A stretch of DNA of 64,000 nucleotides from Kordiimonas laminariae (GTDB taxonomy: Bacteria > Pseudomonadota > Alphaproteobacteria > Sphingomonadales > Kordiimonadaceae), in contig NZ_JAKQZA010000006.1 of NCBI RefSeq assembly GCF_023008165.1, positions 166,732 through 230,731 on the forward strand, in the 5' to 3' direction. The position numbers and the translations under genes were made by a program. The notes under the pieces were generated by a model that saw only the letters and a list, made by a program, of their open reading frames with translations, made no database searches and had not been told where the DNA came from. This document shows, in pieces, positions 39,032 through 47,548 of this stretch (position 1 is its first letter; every line of letters begins with the position of its first letter).

Positions 39032-39253
39032 TCACTTTAATTTACTGTCTCGCTCCCTCACTACTCGGCGAATATATAAAAACTCATACACAGCAAATAT
39101 CAAAACAATCAACGTCATGCCAATAACGACCGCCAGATCGTAAAAACCGTTTAAACGCCATTCCCAATAAATATTCCTTAGTGTTGGCCCCCAAATAATC
39201 GCCAATACCAACACAACACCGATTATCACTATATGAACGATAAATTCTTTCAC
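39032..39253 (-). CDS. Small two-helix membrane protein
   Basis: A 73-residue protein with the GTG start at 39253 behind GGGGAA at good spacing; a longer frame opens at 39316 but has no binding site. Two hydrophobic segments (about 5-23 and 38-59) are separated by a WGPTLRNIYWEW loop, and the C-terminus is basic (YIRRVVRERDSKLK). No family recognised. Possibly a small inner-membrane protein of unknown role. Confidence 0.65.
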   Translation of the reverse strand: MKEFIVHIVIIGVVLVLAIIWGPTLRNIYWEWRLNGFYDLAVVIGMTLIVLIFAVYEFLYIRRVVRERDSKLK

Positions 39254-39401
39254 AAATTCCCCTATTAAAATCCAATATTTTGAGCCTGCTGCATACCAAG
39301 AGCAACGAATACCCAAGACTTCCCTAAATAGAAAAACATGCGCATTTCTGCGGGGTTCAGGGAAATGTTACAAGATTTCCGGAAAAAAATGCATTTTTGA
39401 C

Positions 39402-39429
39402 TTGGCAGCAGATTTTTTTTGAGTATAAA
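39402..39429 (+). promoter_or_regulatory. Candidate promoter of the tRNA-Asn pair
   Basis: TTGGCA and TATAAA are separated by 16 bases that include eight T residues, just upstream of the first tRNA-Asn. The exact -35 is uncertain because TTGACT overlaps it at longer spacing. Confidence 0.5.
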
Positions 39430-39472
39430 AGCCTCCACACAGCGACGGGCAACCGCTGCTGTTGAAAGATGA

Positions 39473-39548
39473 TCCGCCTTAGCTCAGTTGGTAGAGCAAA
39501 TGACTGTTAATCATTGGGTCGCTGGTTCGAGCCCAGCAGGCGGAGCCA
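39473..39548 (+). tRNA. tRNA-Asn (GTT), copy 1
   Basis: Complete cloverleaf: TCCGCCT pairs with AGGCGGA, the anticodon loop is CTGTTAA, T arm GGTTCGAGCC, and CCA is encoded. An identical copy lies 131 bases downstream. Confidence 0.97.
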
Positions 39549-39603
39549 AATTTCAGGGCTTGGGATTAATTTCCCGAGCCCACTTTAAAAACTAAATCGA
39601 TGA

Positions 39604-39679
39604 TCCGCCTTAGCTCAGTTGGTAGAGCAAATGACTGTTAATCATTGGGTCGCTGGTTCGAGCCCAGCAGGCGGAGCCA
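39604..39679 (+). tRNA. tRNA-Asn (GTT), copy 2
   Basis: Identical in all 76 bases to the copy at 39473-39548, including the encoded CCA and the GA preceding the gene. The spacer between copies is 55 bases. A tandem duplication. Confidence 0.97.
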
Positions 39680-39728
39680 ATATCAGAAAGCTGCGATTTA
39701 TTTCGCGGCTTTCGTTGTTTTTAAGCCC

Positions 39729-40712
39729 TTATCCTACCGCAAATCGTTTTTTATATTCCCCCGGTGTAAGCCCAACGATTTTCTGGAACAGTTTCCTGAA
39801 GGCGCTTGGGTCTTCATATCCCACCTTCCAGGCGATCTGGTTAAATGGCATTACAGACTGCTCAAGAAACCCGCGTGCTTTGTTTACCCGTAAAAGCTGG
39901 ATATATGCGGTTGGTTTGTGTGTAGTAGCCTTATGAAAACGACGCAAAAATGTACGCTCCCCAAGCCCTGCCATATCAGCCAGCGCCTTCACGGAAAAAG
40001 TTTCCTTATAATGAGCCTGTAACCAATGCTGTACTTCCAGCACAGCTGAATCCCCGTGATCAAATCGTGGCATAAAGCCACTATAATAGCGCTGTTCTCG
40101 GCCTGATGGATCAACAAGGAAGAACTTGGCAACTTCCAGCATAACAGCAGCCCCCATAAACTGCTCAATCAACCTTAGCCCAAGATCAACCCATGCCATC
40201 ACGCCGCCTGCCGTGATTATCTCACCATCCTCAACCAGCAATTTCTCAATTTGCAGGTCCACATCAGGATGTGCCTTCAAAAACTCTTCTCTGAGAATCC
40301 AGTGGGTAGTGGCCCTTCGGCCTTTCAGTAACCCTGCCTCCGCCAATACAAAAGCCCCTGCACAAATGGAACTGATAAGCGCTCCCCCCTTATGCTGAGC
40401 TCTGATCCAGTCATTCTGTGTATCCATAGGTGTGTTGGCAGCATCTTCGGACAACCGCGGCGGCACAATAAGCACTGATAACTGACTTGGAGCTTGCCCT
40501 TCAGATATATAACCGCACTTCAACTCACCTGTTTCCAAATTGACAAGCCAGTGGCAGACCTGAAACTTCCGTTTTGTATCCGGCATTTGTTCTAAAACAA
40601 TATTGTTAGCGGCGCCGAACAAATCAGTAAGCCCATACAGCGAAGAAAGCTGGGAACCTGGATAATTCAACAACCCAATCGGGATAATGTCTACGTCAGA
40701 ACTTATTGTCAC
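39729..40712 (-). CDS. GlxA-family AraC-type transcription regulator
   Basis: A 327-residue regulator. The N-terminal DJ-1/PfpI-like domain (about 1-190) carries the nucleophile-elbow-type ISSICAGAFVLAEAGLL, and the C-terminal AraC helix-turn-helix pair spans about 220-320 (LADMAGLGERTFLRRF and FNQIAWKVGYEDPSAFRKLFQK). The pattern matches GlxA-type activators, which often control metabolism of quaternary amines, but the target here is unknown. Divergent from the SnoaL-like gene with 92 bases between. Confidence 0.92.
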   Translation of the reverse strand: MTISSDVDIIPIGLLNYPGSQLSSLYGLTDLFGAANNIVLEQMPDTKRKFQVCHWLVNLETGELKCGYISEGQAPSQLSVLIVPPRLSEDAANTPMDTQNDWIRAQHKGGALISSICAGAFVLAEAGLLKGRRATTHWILREEFLKAHPDVDLQIEKLLVEDGEIITAGGVMAWVDLGLRLIEQFMGAAVMLEVAKFFLVDPSGREQRYYSGFMPRFDHGDSAVLEVQHWLQAHYKETFSVKALADMAGLGERTFLRRFHKATTHKPTAYIQLLRVNKARGFLEQSVMPFNQIAWKVGYEDPSAFRKLFQKIVGLTPGEYKKRFAVG

Positions 40713-40804
40713 TTTTAAACCTTATAAAGTCAAAAACGCCAATTTCGACTGTGCGCTCATTCATATACTCTGTCCAGAACAAAGCAGCCTTATGGAGAGA
40801 AAAA

Positions 40805-41182
40805 ATGACAGAAGAAGAAAAACAGGCAGTACTTGAAGCCGTACAAATCGCCAGCGAAAAGTGGAAAAATGCATTCAACAGCGGTAATGCAGCTGGTTGT
40901 GCTGCAGCCTACGAAGAAAATGCAATCATGAATGCCAAACCCTTCGGCACCTTCAAAGGCCGATTTGAAGTTCAGGCTTTCTGGGAAAAACTAATCGCAG
41001 ACGGCTTTTCTGACGTTGAATATATTGAGCCCGAACTTGAAGTACGTGATGCATCATCCGCTGTCCTCAAGTCTGGCTGGCGTATGAACAATGCACATGG
41101 CGTTATAACCAATGAATTATGGGTGATTCAAAATGATGGCACAGCCCTTCTTCGAGAAGATGATTTTGAAGCACAAGGTTAA
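40805..41182 (+). CDS. SnoaL-like (DUF4440-type) small protein
   Basis: A 125-residue cytoplasmic protein starting at the ATG at 40805, directly behind GGAGAG; an earlier frame from 40706 is implausible. The NTF2-like fold is suggested by KWKNAFNSGNAAGCAAAYEENAIMNAKP (shortened here to AFNSGNAAGCAAAYEENAIM) and by the AFWEKLIADG and GVITNELWV strands. Such proteins range from enzymes to binding modules. Divergently transcribed from the GlxA-type regulator, which is a plausible but untested controller. Confidence 0.82.
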   Translation: MTEEEKQAVLEAVQIASEKWKNAFNSGNAAGCAAAYEENAIMNAKPFGTFKGRFEVQAFWEKLIADGFSDVEYIEPELEVRDASSAVLKSGWRMNNAHGVITNELWVIQNDGTALLREDDFEAQG

Positions 41183-41191
41183 CAACAAAAT

Positions 41192-41214
41192 GGCCTTTAC
41201 CAAGTGTAAAGGCC
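41192..41214. other. Perfect hairpin without a T run after the SnoaL-like gene
   Basis: GGCCTTTAC and GTAAAGGCC form a nine-base-pair stem with a CAAGT loop 10 bases after the stop codon. The T run needed for intrinsic termination is missing, so its role is unclear. Confidence 0.45.
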
Positions 41215-41354
41215 CAAATACGCGCCAAAAGTGCAACAGTGTGTAACAATTGGGCACCAGAATCACAGTTTCCACTTGTTTGTGCTCCATTTCTTAGCTA
41301 CTCAGACACCTGTATTTGTTAGTTTTCCTAAAAATTTGAATGTGAGATTTGGCT

Positions 41355-42485
41355 ATGCGCAAAATCCTGCTGCCTCTATTGGCGTCCACAATGAGCATTT
41401 CAGCTTTTGCTGATGAAGATAATCACTTCTACGCTGGTGTTGAATTTGGTATTTCAACCGCACTTAAAAGCGATTTGGAAGGCGAAGACCTTACTCTCCG
41501 TGCAGACAAACACTGGGGACGTAATGGTGGTCTGTTTATTGGTAAAAAAATAAATAAAACGCGTTTTGAATTTGAATATATGATCCGCAGTAACGTCGTG
41601 GATTCTTTTGATATTACGGCTTCAAACCTAGACGCATTCCCAGTTCGTCGCGAAATTAATGGTGCAGGCCGCCAAAAAACCTCAAGCCTCATGGTAAATG
41701 CGTGGCGCACTTTTGCAACATGGCATAAATGGGATCTGGATGCTGGCTTTGGTTTCGGTGCAGCCAGAACACGCCTTGATAATGTTCGTCAGGGCTCGAA
41801 CAATTTTGTAGATGGTAGCGATTGGGCTCCGGCAGTTCAAGCAATGGTTCAGGCTTCATATCCAATGGGTAAAGGCGCCAACTTCTCGCTTGGCTATCGC
41901 CTGTTCCGCGCTTTTAAAGCCGAATATGCTACACAGAACGGTGAGTTCTCTCATCGCGCTCGCAGCAATGAATTCTTTGCACGCCTAAGCTGGAAATTTG
42001 GTGGCAGTTCTTCAGCGCCAAGAACGAAGCCTGCACCTGCAGCTCCAGTAGCGCAACCAGCGGCACCTGCCCCAACACCAGTTGAAACCAAGCCGGTTCA
42101 ACAGGTTCCAGAAAAACCACTTGAAGGACCTAAGCCTGAAGAGCATCCGCTACCAGGTCCATACATCGTGTATTTTGATTTTGATAAATCAAATGTTTCA
42201 GCGCGTGGTATGAACACAATTTCTGAAGCAGCGGCTGCTTTCCGCGATTATAAGGCGGTTGAAATTCGCACTACAGGTAAAGCTGATCGCGCAGGTAGTT
42301 CTACTTATAACGTGAAACTAGCGGAACGCCGTACCGAAGCAGTTCGCGCAGCCCTTATCCGCGAAGGTATTCCAGCAAACAAAATCGATATCCGTTCCAC
42401 AGGTGAAAACGAGCCACGTGTACCAACTGCTGACGGTGTGCGTGAGCAGGAAAACCGTGTTGTAGTTATCGTGCTTGTTCGCTAA
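41355..42485 (+). CDS. OmpA-family outer-membrane protein
   Basis: A 376-residue protein with a signal peptide (MRKILLPLLASTMSISAFA). The ATG at 41355 is chosen over a TTG at 41349. The N-terminal half is a beta barrel (alternating strands with aromatic residues to about residue 220), joined by a Pro/Ala-rich linker to a C-terminal OmpA domain (about 270-376) with YFDFDKSNVSARG, TTGKADRAGSSTYNVKLAERR and the NRVVVIV strand. This domain binds peptidoglycan. It ends at a strong terminator. Confidence 0.92.
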   Translation: MRKILLPLLASTMSISAFADEDNHFYAGVEFGISTALKSDLEGEDLTLRADKHWGRNGGLFIGKKINKTRFEFEYMIRSNVVDSFDITASNLDAFPVRREINGAGRQKTSSLMVNAWRTFATWHKWDLDAGFGFGAARTRLDNVRQGSNNFVDGSDWAPAVQAMVQASYPMGKGANFSLGYRLFRAFKAEYATQNGEFSHRARSNEFFARLSWKFGGSSSAPRTKPAPAAPVAQPAAPAPTPVETKPVQQVPEKPLEGPKPEEHPLPGPYIVYFDFDKSNVSARGMNTISEAAAAFRDYKAVEIRTTGKADRAGSSTYNVKLAERRTEAVRAALIREGIPANKIDIRSTGENEPRVPTADGVREQENRVVVIVLVR

Positions 42486-42512
42486 TCAGCGACTTTAAAA
42501 GATATGTTGAAG

Positions 42513-42540
42513 AAGGGGTAGCAAGGCTATCCCTTTTTTT
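42513..42540 (+). terminator. Intrinsic terminator of the OmpA-family gene
   Basis: AAGGGGTAGC and GCTATCCCTT form a stem with an AAG loop (one G-T pair) and are followed by seven T residues, about 30 bases past the stop. Confidence 0.85.
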
Positions 42541-42680
42541 ATGCCCTCCCAACAAACTGCTTTAGCAGGCCTTTCAATCAAATCCATGTGTATTTATTTG
42601 TAATCGCTGTGGGTTTAGTCTTGCGAAATATTGCAATTACGTTAACCCTAGCGGTCTGACTTTTCGGGGAAGGGACAAAA

Positions 42681-43925
42681 ATGTTAAAAACTTGGTTCGA
42701 AATCACGCTCTGGAAGCGGATTTTAGGTGCTCTCGTACTTGGTGCGATTGTTGGTAGCATCTGGGGTGAAGGCGCAGGCAGCATTCGCTGGATTGGTGAT
42801 GTTTTCATCAACCTTATCCGCATGATTGTTGTGCCGCTGGTGTTCGTTACACTGGTATCCGGCCTTATTGCGATGGGTGATCCAAAGAAGCTTGGCTCGC
42901 TGGGCTTTAAAACTCTAGCACTGTATATTGGTACCACGGCATTTGCGATTGTCATCGGCCTAACCATGGCGACGATTATCGAACCGGGCACAGGAGTTAG
43001 CTTCGCAGGTGCTGAACCGCGTGAGATTCAGGCAGCACAGTCCCTTCAGGAACGTCTGATTGGAATCATCCCTCAAAACCCAGTAGCAGCGCTTGCCAGC
43101 GGCAATATGCTTTCCATTATCTTCTTCGCTATCTTCTTTGGCGCCGCGCTTCTGATGGTTGGCGAAAAAGGTAAACCTATCGCCAGCATTATTGATGCGG
43201 GCTCAGAGGTAATGCTGAAAATGACCCATATGGTAATGGAAGTAGCACCATTTGGTGTGTTCGCTCTTATCTCTTTCGTGGTCGGCAATGGCGGTATTAG
43301 CCAACTTCTAAACGTGCTGCCCCTTGTTGGCGCTTTTATAGCGGGATGTGCTTTACATCTGATTATTACACACGGCGGCTTAATGAAGTTTGTGCTCAAA
43401 CTTTCACCAGTGAAGTTCTTCAAAGGCGCTGTTGATGCACAAATGGTTGCTTTTTCAACGTCATCCAGCTCTGCCACTCTTCCAGTGACCATGAGTGTGG
43501 CTGAAAACAACATGGGTATTAAACCGCCTGTTGCTTCTTCAGTGCTACCACTTGGTTCCACTATCAATATGGACGGTACTGCGCTTTATGTTGGTATTGT
43601 TGCTGTATTTGCAGCGCAGGCGCTGGGGATCAGCCTCGGGCTAACTGAATATGCGCTTATCGCACTGACAACCACACTCGTATCTATTGGTACAGCGGCT
43701 GTGCCTTCTGCATCCCTCTTCCTGCTTGCAGCTGTGATGGATGTAATCGGTGTAGACGGCGCACAAACCGCTATCATCGTTGGTTTCCTATTTCCGTTTG
43801 ACCGCCCGCTCGACATGATGCGTACAGTTGTAAACGTAACAGGTGACTTGTCAGTATCCACCGCCGTAGCGAAATGGGAAGGCGAGTTTGACGAAGAAGC
43901 CTTTAACGCAGACAACGTAGAATAA
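42681..43925 (+). CDS. Dicarboxylate/amino-acid:cation symporter
   Basis: A 414-residue sodium or proton symporter of the DAACS (GltP/DctA) family. Eight membrane helices and two re-entrant loops are expected; diagnostic motifs are STSSSSATLP near residue 255 and NMDGTALYVG near 299, the substrate/cation site. Substrates in the family are C4-dicarboxylates or glutamate/aspartate; I cannot choose between them. Starts behind GGGGAAGG; a single gene ending at a G+C-rich terminator. Confidence 0.95.
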   Translation: MLKTWFEITLWKRILGALVLGAIVGSIWGEGAGSIRWIGDVFINLIRMIVVPLVFVTLVSGLIAMGDPKKLGSLGFKTLALYIGTTAFAIVIGLTMATIIEPGTGVSFAGAEPREIQAAQSLQERLIGIIPQNPVAALASGNMLSIIFFAIFFGAALLMVGEKGKPIASIIDAGSEVMLKMTHMVMEVAPFGVFALISFVVGNGGISQLLNVLPLVGAFIAGCALHLIITHGGLMKFVLKLSPVKFFKGAVDAQMVAFSTSSSSATLPVTMSVAENNMGIKPPVASSVLPLGSTINMDGTALYVGIVAVFAAQALGISLGLTEYALIALTTTLVSIGTAAVPSASLFLLAAVMDVIGVDGAQTAIIVGFLFPFDRPLDMMRTVVNVTGDLSVSTAVAKWEGEFDEEAFNADNVE

Positions 43926-43967
43926 GCTTAATCTAGCAAAACTGCGGTTTTTGGTTTAAAAGTTCGG

Positions 43968-43997
43968 CGCTGGGTGCTATAGGCACCCGGCGTTTTT
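43968..43997 (+). terminator. Intrinsic terminator of the symporter gene
   Basis: CGCTGGGTGC and GCACCCGGCG form a stem (one G-T pair) with a five-base loop followed by TTTTT. It lies 43 bases past the symporter stop, upstream of queC, so queC has its own promoter. Confidence 0.85.
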
Positions 43998-44039
43998 ATT
44001 GGTTGAGAGCCAATTCCAAAGAATTTTTACGAGTATAAG

Positions 44040-44735
44040 ATGTCGACGAAGAAAAAAGCTGTAGTTCTGCTTTCCGGCGGGCTTGATAGCGCAACGGTTG
44101 TTGCAATCGCAAAAGATCAAGGGTTTGATGTACATGCCCTTTCCTTCAGTTATGGCCAGCGCCATAGCGTGGAACTAACAGCGGCTGACGATGTGGCCAA
44201 GCATCTTGGTGTGGTGGAACATAAAACCGCCAATCTCGATCTGCGCACCTTCGGCGGCAGTGCCCTCACAGACGACATTGACGTGCCGAAAGACCGCGAA
44301 GAAGAAACAATGGAAGAAGATATCCCGGTAACGTACGTGCCGGCACGTAATACTATCTTCCTGTCCTTCGCCCTTGCATACGCGGAAGTGGTTGGGGCCA
44401 AAGATATCTTCATCGGCGTAAACGCACTTGATTACAGCGGTTATCCTGATTGTCGCCCGGAATATATTGAAGCGTACCAAACCATGGCACGTCTTGCGAC
44501 AAAAGCTGGCGTGACGGAAGAAGAAGAACTTCATATCCGCACCCCGCTCCTTGAAATGAGCAAAGCTGATATTGTAACTGTCGGCACCAAGCTTGGTGTC
44601 GATTATGCCATGACTATCAGCTGTTATGACCCGAACGACAAAGGCGAAGCTTGCGGCCACTGTGACAGTTGCATTTTACGCAAAAAAGGTTTCCGCGAGG
44701 CGGAGCTGGACGACCCAACCCGCTATCAGGCATAA
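44040..44735 (+). CDS. queC: 7-cyano-7-deazaguanine synthase
   Basis: QueC uses ATP and ammonia to convert 7-carboxy-7-deazaguanine to preQ0 in queuosine synthesis. The 231 residues begin with the PP-loop [19 protein letters not shown] and contain the [16 protein letters not shown] region ([13 protein letters not shown]), then a zinc site of four Cys (ISCYDPN... CGHCDSC) and KKGFREAE. Followed six bases later by queE. Confidence 0.96.
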   Translation: MSTKKKAVVLLSGGLDSATVVAIAKDQGFDVHALSFSYGQRHSVELTAADDVAKHLGVVEHKTANLDLRTFGGSALTDDIDVPKDREEETMEEDIPVTYVPARNTIFLSFALAYAEVVGAKDIFIGVNALDYSGYPDCRPEYIEAYQTMARLATKAGVTEEEELHIRTPLLEMSKADIVTVGTKLGVDYAMTISCYDPNDKGEACGHCDSCILRKKGFREAELDDPTRYQA

Positions 44736-44741
44736 TTTCAT

Positions 44742-45377
44742 ATGGTCTATACAGTCAAAGAAATGTTTTACACCCTACAAGGGGAAGGTGCACAAGCAGG
44801 CAAGCCCGCTGTGTTCTGTCGTTTCGCTGGCTGTAACCTGTGGACAGGCCTTGAGCGCGACCGCCCGAAAGCCATCTGCCAATTCTGCGATACGGATTTC
44901 GTAGGCACAGACGGTGAAGGCGGCGGTAAATTCAAAACGCCAGAAGAACTCGCCCAAGCTGTGCTTAACGCGTGGACGGGGGACAAGAGCGGCACCCCAC
45001 TTGTGGTTTGCACTGGTGGTGAACCCCTCCTCCAGCTTGATAAGCCGCTTGTGGATGCTTTCCATAAGCTTGGTATTGAGATTGCGGTAGAGAGCAACGG
45101 CACCGTTGAACCGCCCGAAGGCATTGATTGGCTTTGTATCAGCCCTAAAATCGGCTCAAAGCTTGTCGTAACCAAGGGCCAGGAGCTTAAACTGGTTTAC
45201 CCGCAGGAAGGCGGTGAACCAGAGCAATTCGAGCACATGGATTTTGAAAACTTCTTCCTGCAGCCTATGGATAGCCCTGAGCAGATGGAAAACACGGCCC
45301 GCGCTGTGGATTACTGCAAAGCCCACCCCAAATGGCGCTTAAGTGTGCAGAGCCACAAATATATCAATATCCCTTAA
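44742..45377 (+). CDS. queE: 7-carboxy-7-deazaguanine synthase
   Basis: QueE, a radical-SAM enzyme that contracts the ring of 6-carboxytetrahydropterin. The 211 residues have the unusual cluster motif C-x14-C-x2-C: GCNLWTGLERDRPKAICQFC. Also visible are VVCTGGEPLLQLDK (SAM-binding GGEP) and EVESNGT (here IAVESNGTVEPP). It follows queC directly and forms one transcript with it; it converges with the hydrolase gene. QueD, the enzyme before it in the pathway, is not in this window. Confidence 0.96.
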   Translation: MVYTVKEMFYTLQGEGAQAGKPAVFCRFAGCNLWTGLERDRPKAICQFCDTDFVGTDGEGGGKFKTPEELAQAVLNAWTGDKSGTPLVVCTGGEPLLQLDKPLVDAFHKLGIEIAVESNGTVEPPEGIDWLCISPKIGSKLVVTKGQELKLVYPQEGGEPEQFEHMDFENFFLQPMDSPEQMENTARAVDYCKAHPKWRLSVQSHKYINIP

Positions 45378-45378
45378 A

Positions 45379-46266
45379 CTACCTATGCCAATAGCCCTCA
45401 ATGGCTTCCTTGATGTAATTCACCACCACATCAGGGGCTTCCATAGGGATAAAGTGGGATAAATCAGTTAAATGCACATCTCGCCCAATCTGGAAAGCAC
45501 CTGATAACTTGGACCATGTGGGAGATACCGAAAACGAAAGTGGATTACCAAACAAACCAGCGGTACGGGCGCGCAGTATAGTTGCCGGGGCTTTTACCCG
45601 CCCAAGCGCATTGTGAATTACTTTCCCATTATGGTTCAAATAAATCTGCACTTCATGCAGAGGGGAACAAGCAAGTTTATGAACACCTTTTTCATCAGGG
45701 CCGAACAGAGCGTGTGCGCAGTAATCTTTGAGAGCTCTATCTTCCCAGTATTTAAAGGGTGCACGTTTTTTGTAGCGCTGATACATGGACTCTGAGCTAT
45801 CCCATTCTGTACGCCTACGGCTGACAGGGTGTTTCTCTGGCTTCATGAAACCATTCGCTAACCTGAGTATTTTATACATGGTCCGCGACATGATAACCGG
45901 GTCAAGAAGAACAAGTTCCTTCACTCGTTCTGGCATATCAGCGGCAGTTACTGTCGCTAAATATCCACCAATAGAATGGCCACTAAGTACGGCATTCTTT
46001 ATATCCAGTTTTTCCAATACGCCCTTGATATCGTCAGCCATTGTCGGCCAATCAACCTTACCTTCCTTTGAGCTTTCACCGTGAAAGCGGAGATCAACCG
46101 CATAAATATGCTGTTCTGGAAGTTGCTCAGCAACATAATCCCAACAGCGGCTGTGAAAACCAGTAGCGTGCAAAAGAACAACAGGATCGCCCTCGCCCCG
46201 CCATTCCCAAACATTCAGGCGTGCTCCATCCACATCGACAAAATGCTGAACTGACCTGTTTCTCAT
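45379..46266 (-). CDS. Alpha/beta hydrolase
   Basis: A 295-residue serine hydrolase of the alpha/beta fold. The nucleophile elbow is LSGHSIGGYLA, with the oxyanion-type VVLLHATGFHSRCWD near residue 32; the C-terminal HLTDLSHFIPMEAPD gives the catalytic His region. A short N-terminal MRNRSVQHFVDVDGARLNVWE precedes the fold. Substrate unknown. It lies between queE and queF but is not known as a queuosine enzyme. Confidence 0.88.
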   Translation of the reverse strand: MRNRSVQHFVDVDGARLNVWEWRGEGDPVVLLHATGFHSRCWDYVAEQLPEQHIYAVDLRFHGESSKEGKVDWPTMADDIKGVLEKLDIKNAVLSGHSIGGYLATVTAADMPERVKELVLLDPVIMSRTMYKILRLANGFMKPEKHPVSRRRTEWDSSESMYQRYKKRAPFKYWEDRALKDYCAHALFGPDEKGVHKLACSPLHEVQIYLNHNGKVIHNALGRVKAPATILRARTAGLFGNPLSFSVSPTWSKLSGAFQIGRDVHLTDLSHFIPMEAPDVVVNYIKEAIEGYWHR

Positions 46267-46285
46267 CCGTGTCTCTCCCCAAAAG

Positions 46286-46314
46286 AAAAAGGCAACCAGC
46301 GGTGCCGATTGCCT
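46286..46314 (-). terminator. Candidate terminator of queF
   Basis: On the minus strand AGGCAA and TTGCCT enclose a 13-base loop and are followed by TTTTTC. It lies past the queF stop and before the hydrolase start. Confidence 0.5.
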
Positions 46315-46350
46315 ATAATCAATTAGACTGATCTTTATAATTTCAAGCCT

Positions 46351-46821
46351 CTAACCGCGGCCACGATATGTAGGTACACCTTGCTCCGGCACCCAAACAT
46401 CTTCTGGTGCTTTACCTGTCTGGTAGAAGACATCAATTGGAATACCGCCACGTGGGTACCAGTATCCGCCGAAGCGCAACCATTTCGGTTTCATTTCTTC
46501 CACAAGGCGTTCTGCAATACCTACCGTACAATCTTCATGGAAAGCGGCGTGATTACGGAATGACTGAAGGAAAAGCTTCAGAGATTTACTTTCAACCAGC
46601 TTTTCGTCCGGCACATAATCAAGAACCAGGTGGGCGAAATCCGGCTGGCCCGTTACCGGGCAAAGGCTTGTGAATTCAGGGCATGTAAAACGCACCAGAT
46701 AGTTCGTGCCTTTACGTGGGTTTTCTACATACTCAAGAACAGCTTCTTCGGGGTTTTGCGGCGCTGCACCTTGCTTCCCAAGCTGGTCGAGGCCTTCGTA
46801 AATACTCTTGCTCATTTTCAT
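46351..46821 (-). CDS. queF: NADPH-dependent 7-cyano-7-deazaguanine reductase
   Basis: QueF reduces preQ0 to preQ1, the base inserted into tRNA by Tgt. The 156 residues are of the short (unimodular) form. Catalytic Cys lies in [11 protein letters not shown]; other marks are [20 protein letters not shown] and [16 protein letters not shown]. Its Cys and Glu-Ser context match the T-fold family. Minus strand, separate from queC-queE. Confidence 0.96.
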   Translation of the reverse strand: MKMSKSIYEGLDQLGKQGAAPQNPEEAVLEYVENPRKGTNYLVRFTCPEFTSLCPVTGQPDFAHLVLDYVPDEKLVESKSLKLFLQSFRNHAAFHEDCTVGIAERLVEEMKPKWLRFGGYWYPRGGIPIDVFYQTGKAPEDVWVPEQGVPTYRGRG

Positions 46822-47091
46822 TCCTGTAATCTGAAAACATTCTTAGGCACAGCCTATGCGCTTAGTTGTTCCTTGTGTCAAAACAATTCTCTAATCCACG
46901 CCTCACTTGAATAAATTTGGTATCGCCCCCATCTATAGAGAAAGATAATTACTCATACTTAAGCAATTTTAACATTTTTGTTCAGCCTTTATTAAGGCAA
47001 ACCCTGTAGGGTGATAGATAACAGTTACAACCTGTGGTGCTCGAGAGATGAAAGAAAAGAGGTTTAGAACGAACTGATAAGGAGACAGAAG

Positions 47092-47418
47092 ATGGAACAC
47101 ACAGAAACAAAAACGGCAAGGTTTGCCCCGGGAACAATCATTATTCATAAGAAATATGGATACCGTGGTCTCATTTTCGATGTAGATGCCGTCTATAGCC
47201 AATCTCCTGAATGGTACGAATCCAACGTTCCGACCACCACACCAAAAGACCGTCCATGGTATCATGTGTTGGTAGATGGTGAGCCGCACACCACATATGT
47301 TGCAGAAGAAAACCTCCTGCATTTTGATGACGCAGAAGAATTTGAACATCCGCTCCTAAGCGTGCTGTTCAGGGTTAATCGGCAAGGCGATATGGCCAGC
47401 CGGATGATCATTAACTAG
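47092..47418 (+). CDS. hspQ: Heat-shock protein HspQ / YccV-like
   Basis: A 108-residue protein of the YccV/HspQ family, originally described as binding hemimethylated DNA and linked to protease regulation. Family marks are FAPGTIIIHKKYGYRGLIFDVD and DRPWYHVLVDGEPHTTYVAEENLL (shortened: WYHVLVDGEPHTTYVAEENL). Starts at the ATG behind GGAGACAGAAG. Single gene with a strong terminator. The role in this lineage is not established. Confidence 0.93.
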   Translation: MEHTETKTARFAPGTIIIHKKYGYRGLIFDVDAVYSQSPEWYESNVPTTTPKDRPWYHVLVDGEPHTTYVAEENLLHFDDAEEFEHPLLSVLFRVNRQGDMASRMIIN

Positions 47419-47450
47419 TTTCCTCGTTGCTCAAGTGAGCTATGATACCT

Positions 47451-47475
47451 GGCACCCTTCGGGGTGCCTTTTTTT
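47451..47475 (+). terminator. Intrinsic terminator of hspQ
   Basis: GGCACCC and GGGTGCC form a stem with a TTCG tetraloop and seven T residues follow. It is 32 bases past the hspQ stop. Confidence 0.9.
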
Positions 47476-47548
47476 ATGCATTTTGTCGCATTGCATCTAG
47501 CATAAGTTCCCTTAAAAAGAACAGATCACATATATAGAGAGAGATATC

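Noticed and set aside
43998..44039. Possible preQ1 riboswitch before queC
   Set aside because: Only small A+T-rich inverted repeats are seen. The conserved preQ1-I or preQ1-II core was not found by eye; a covariance search would be decisive.
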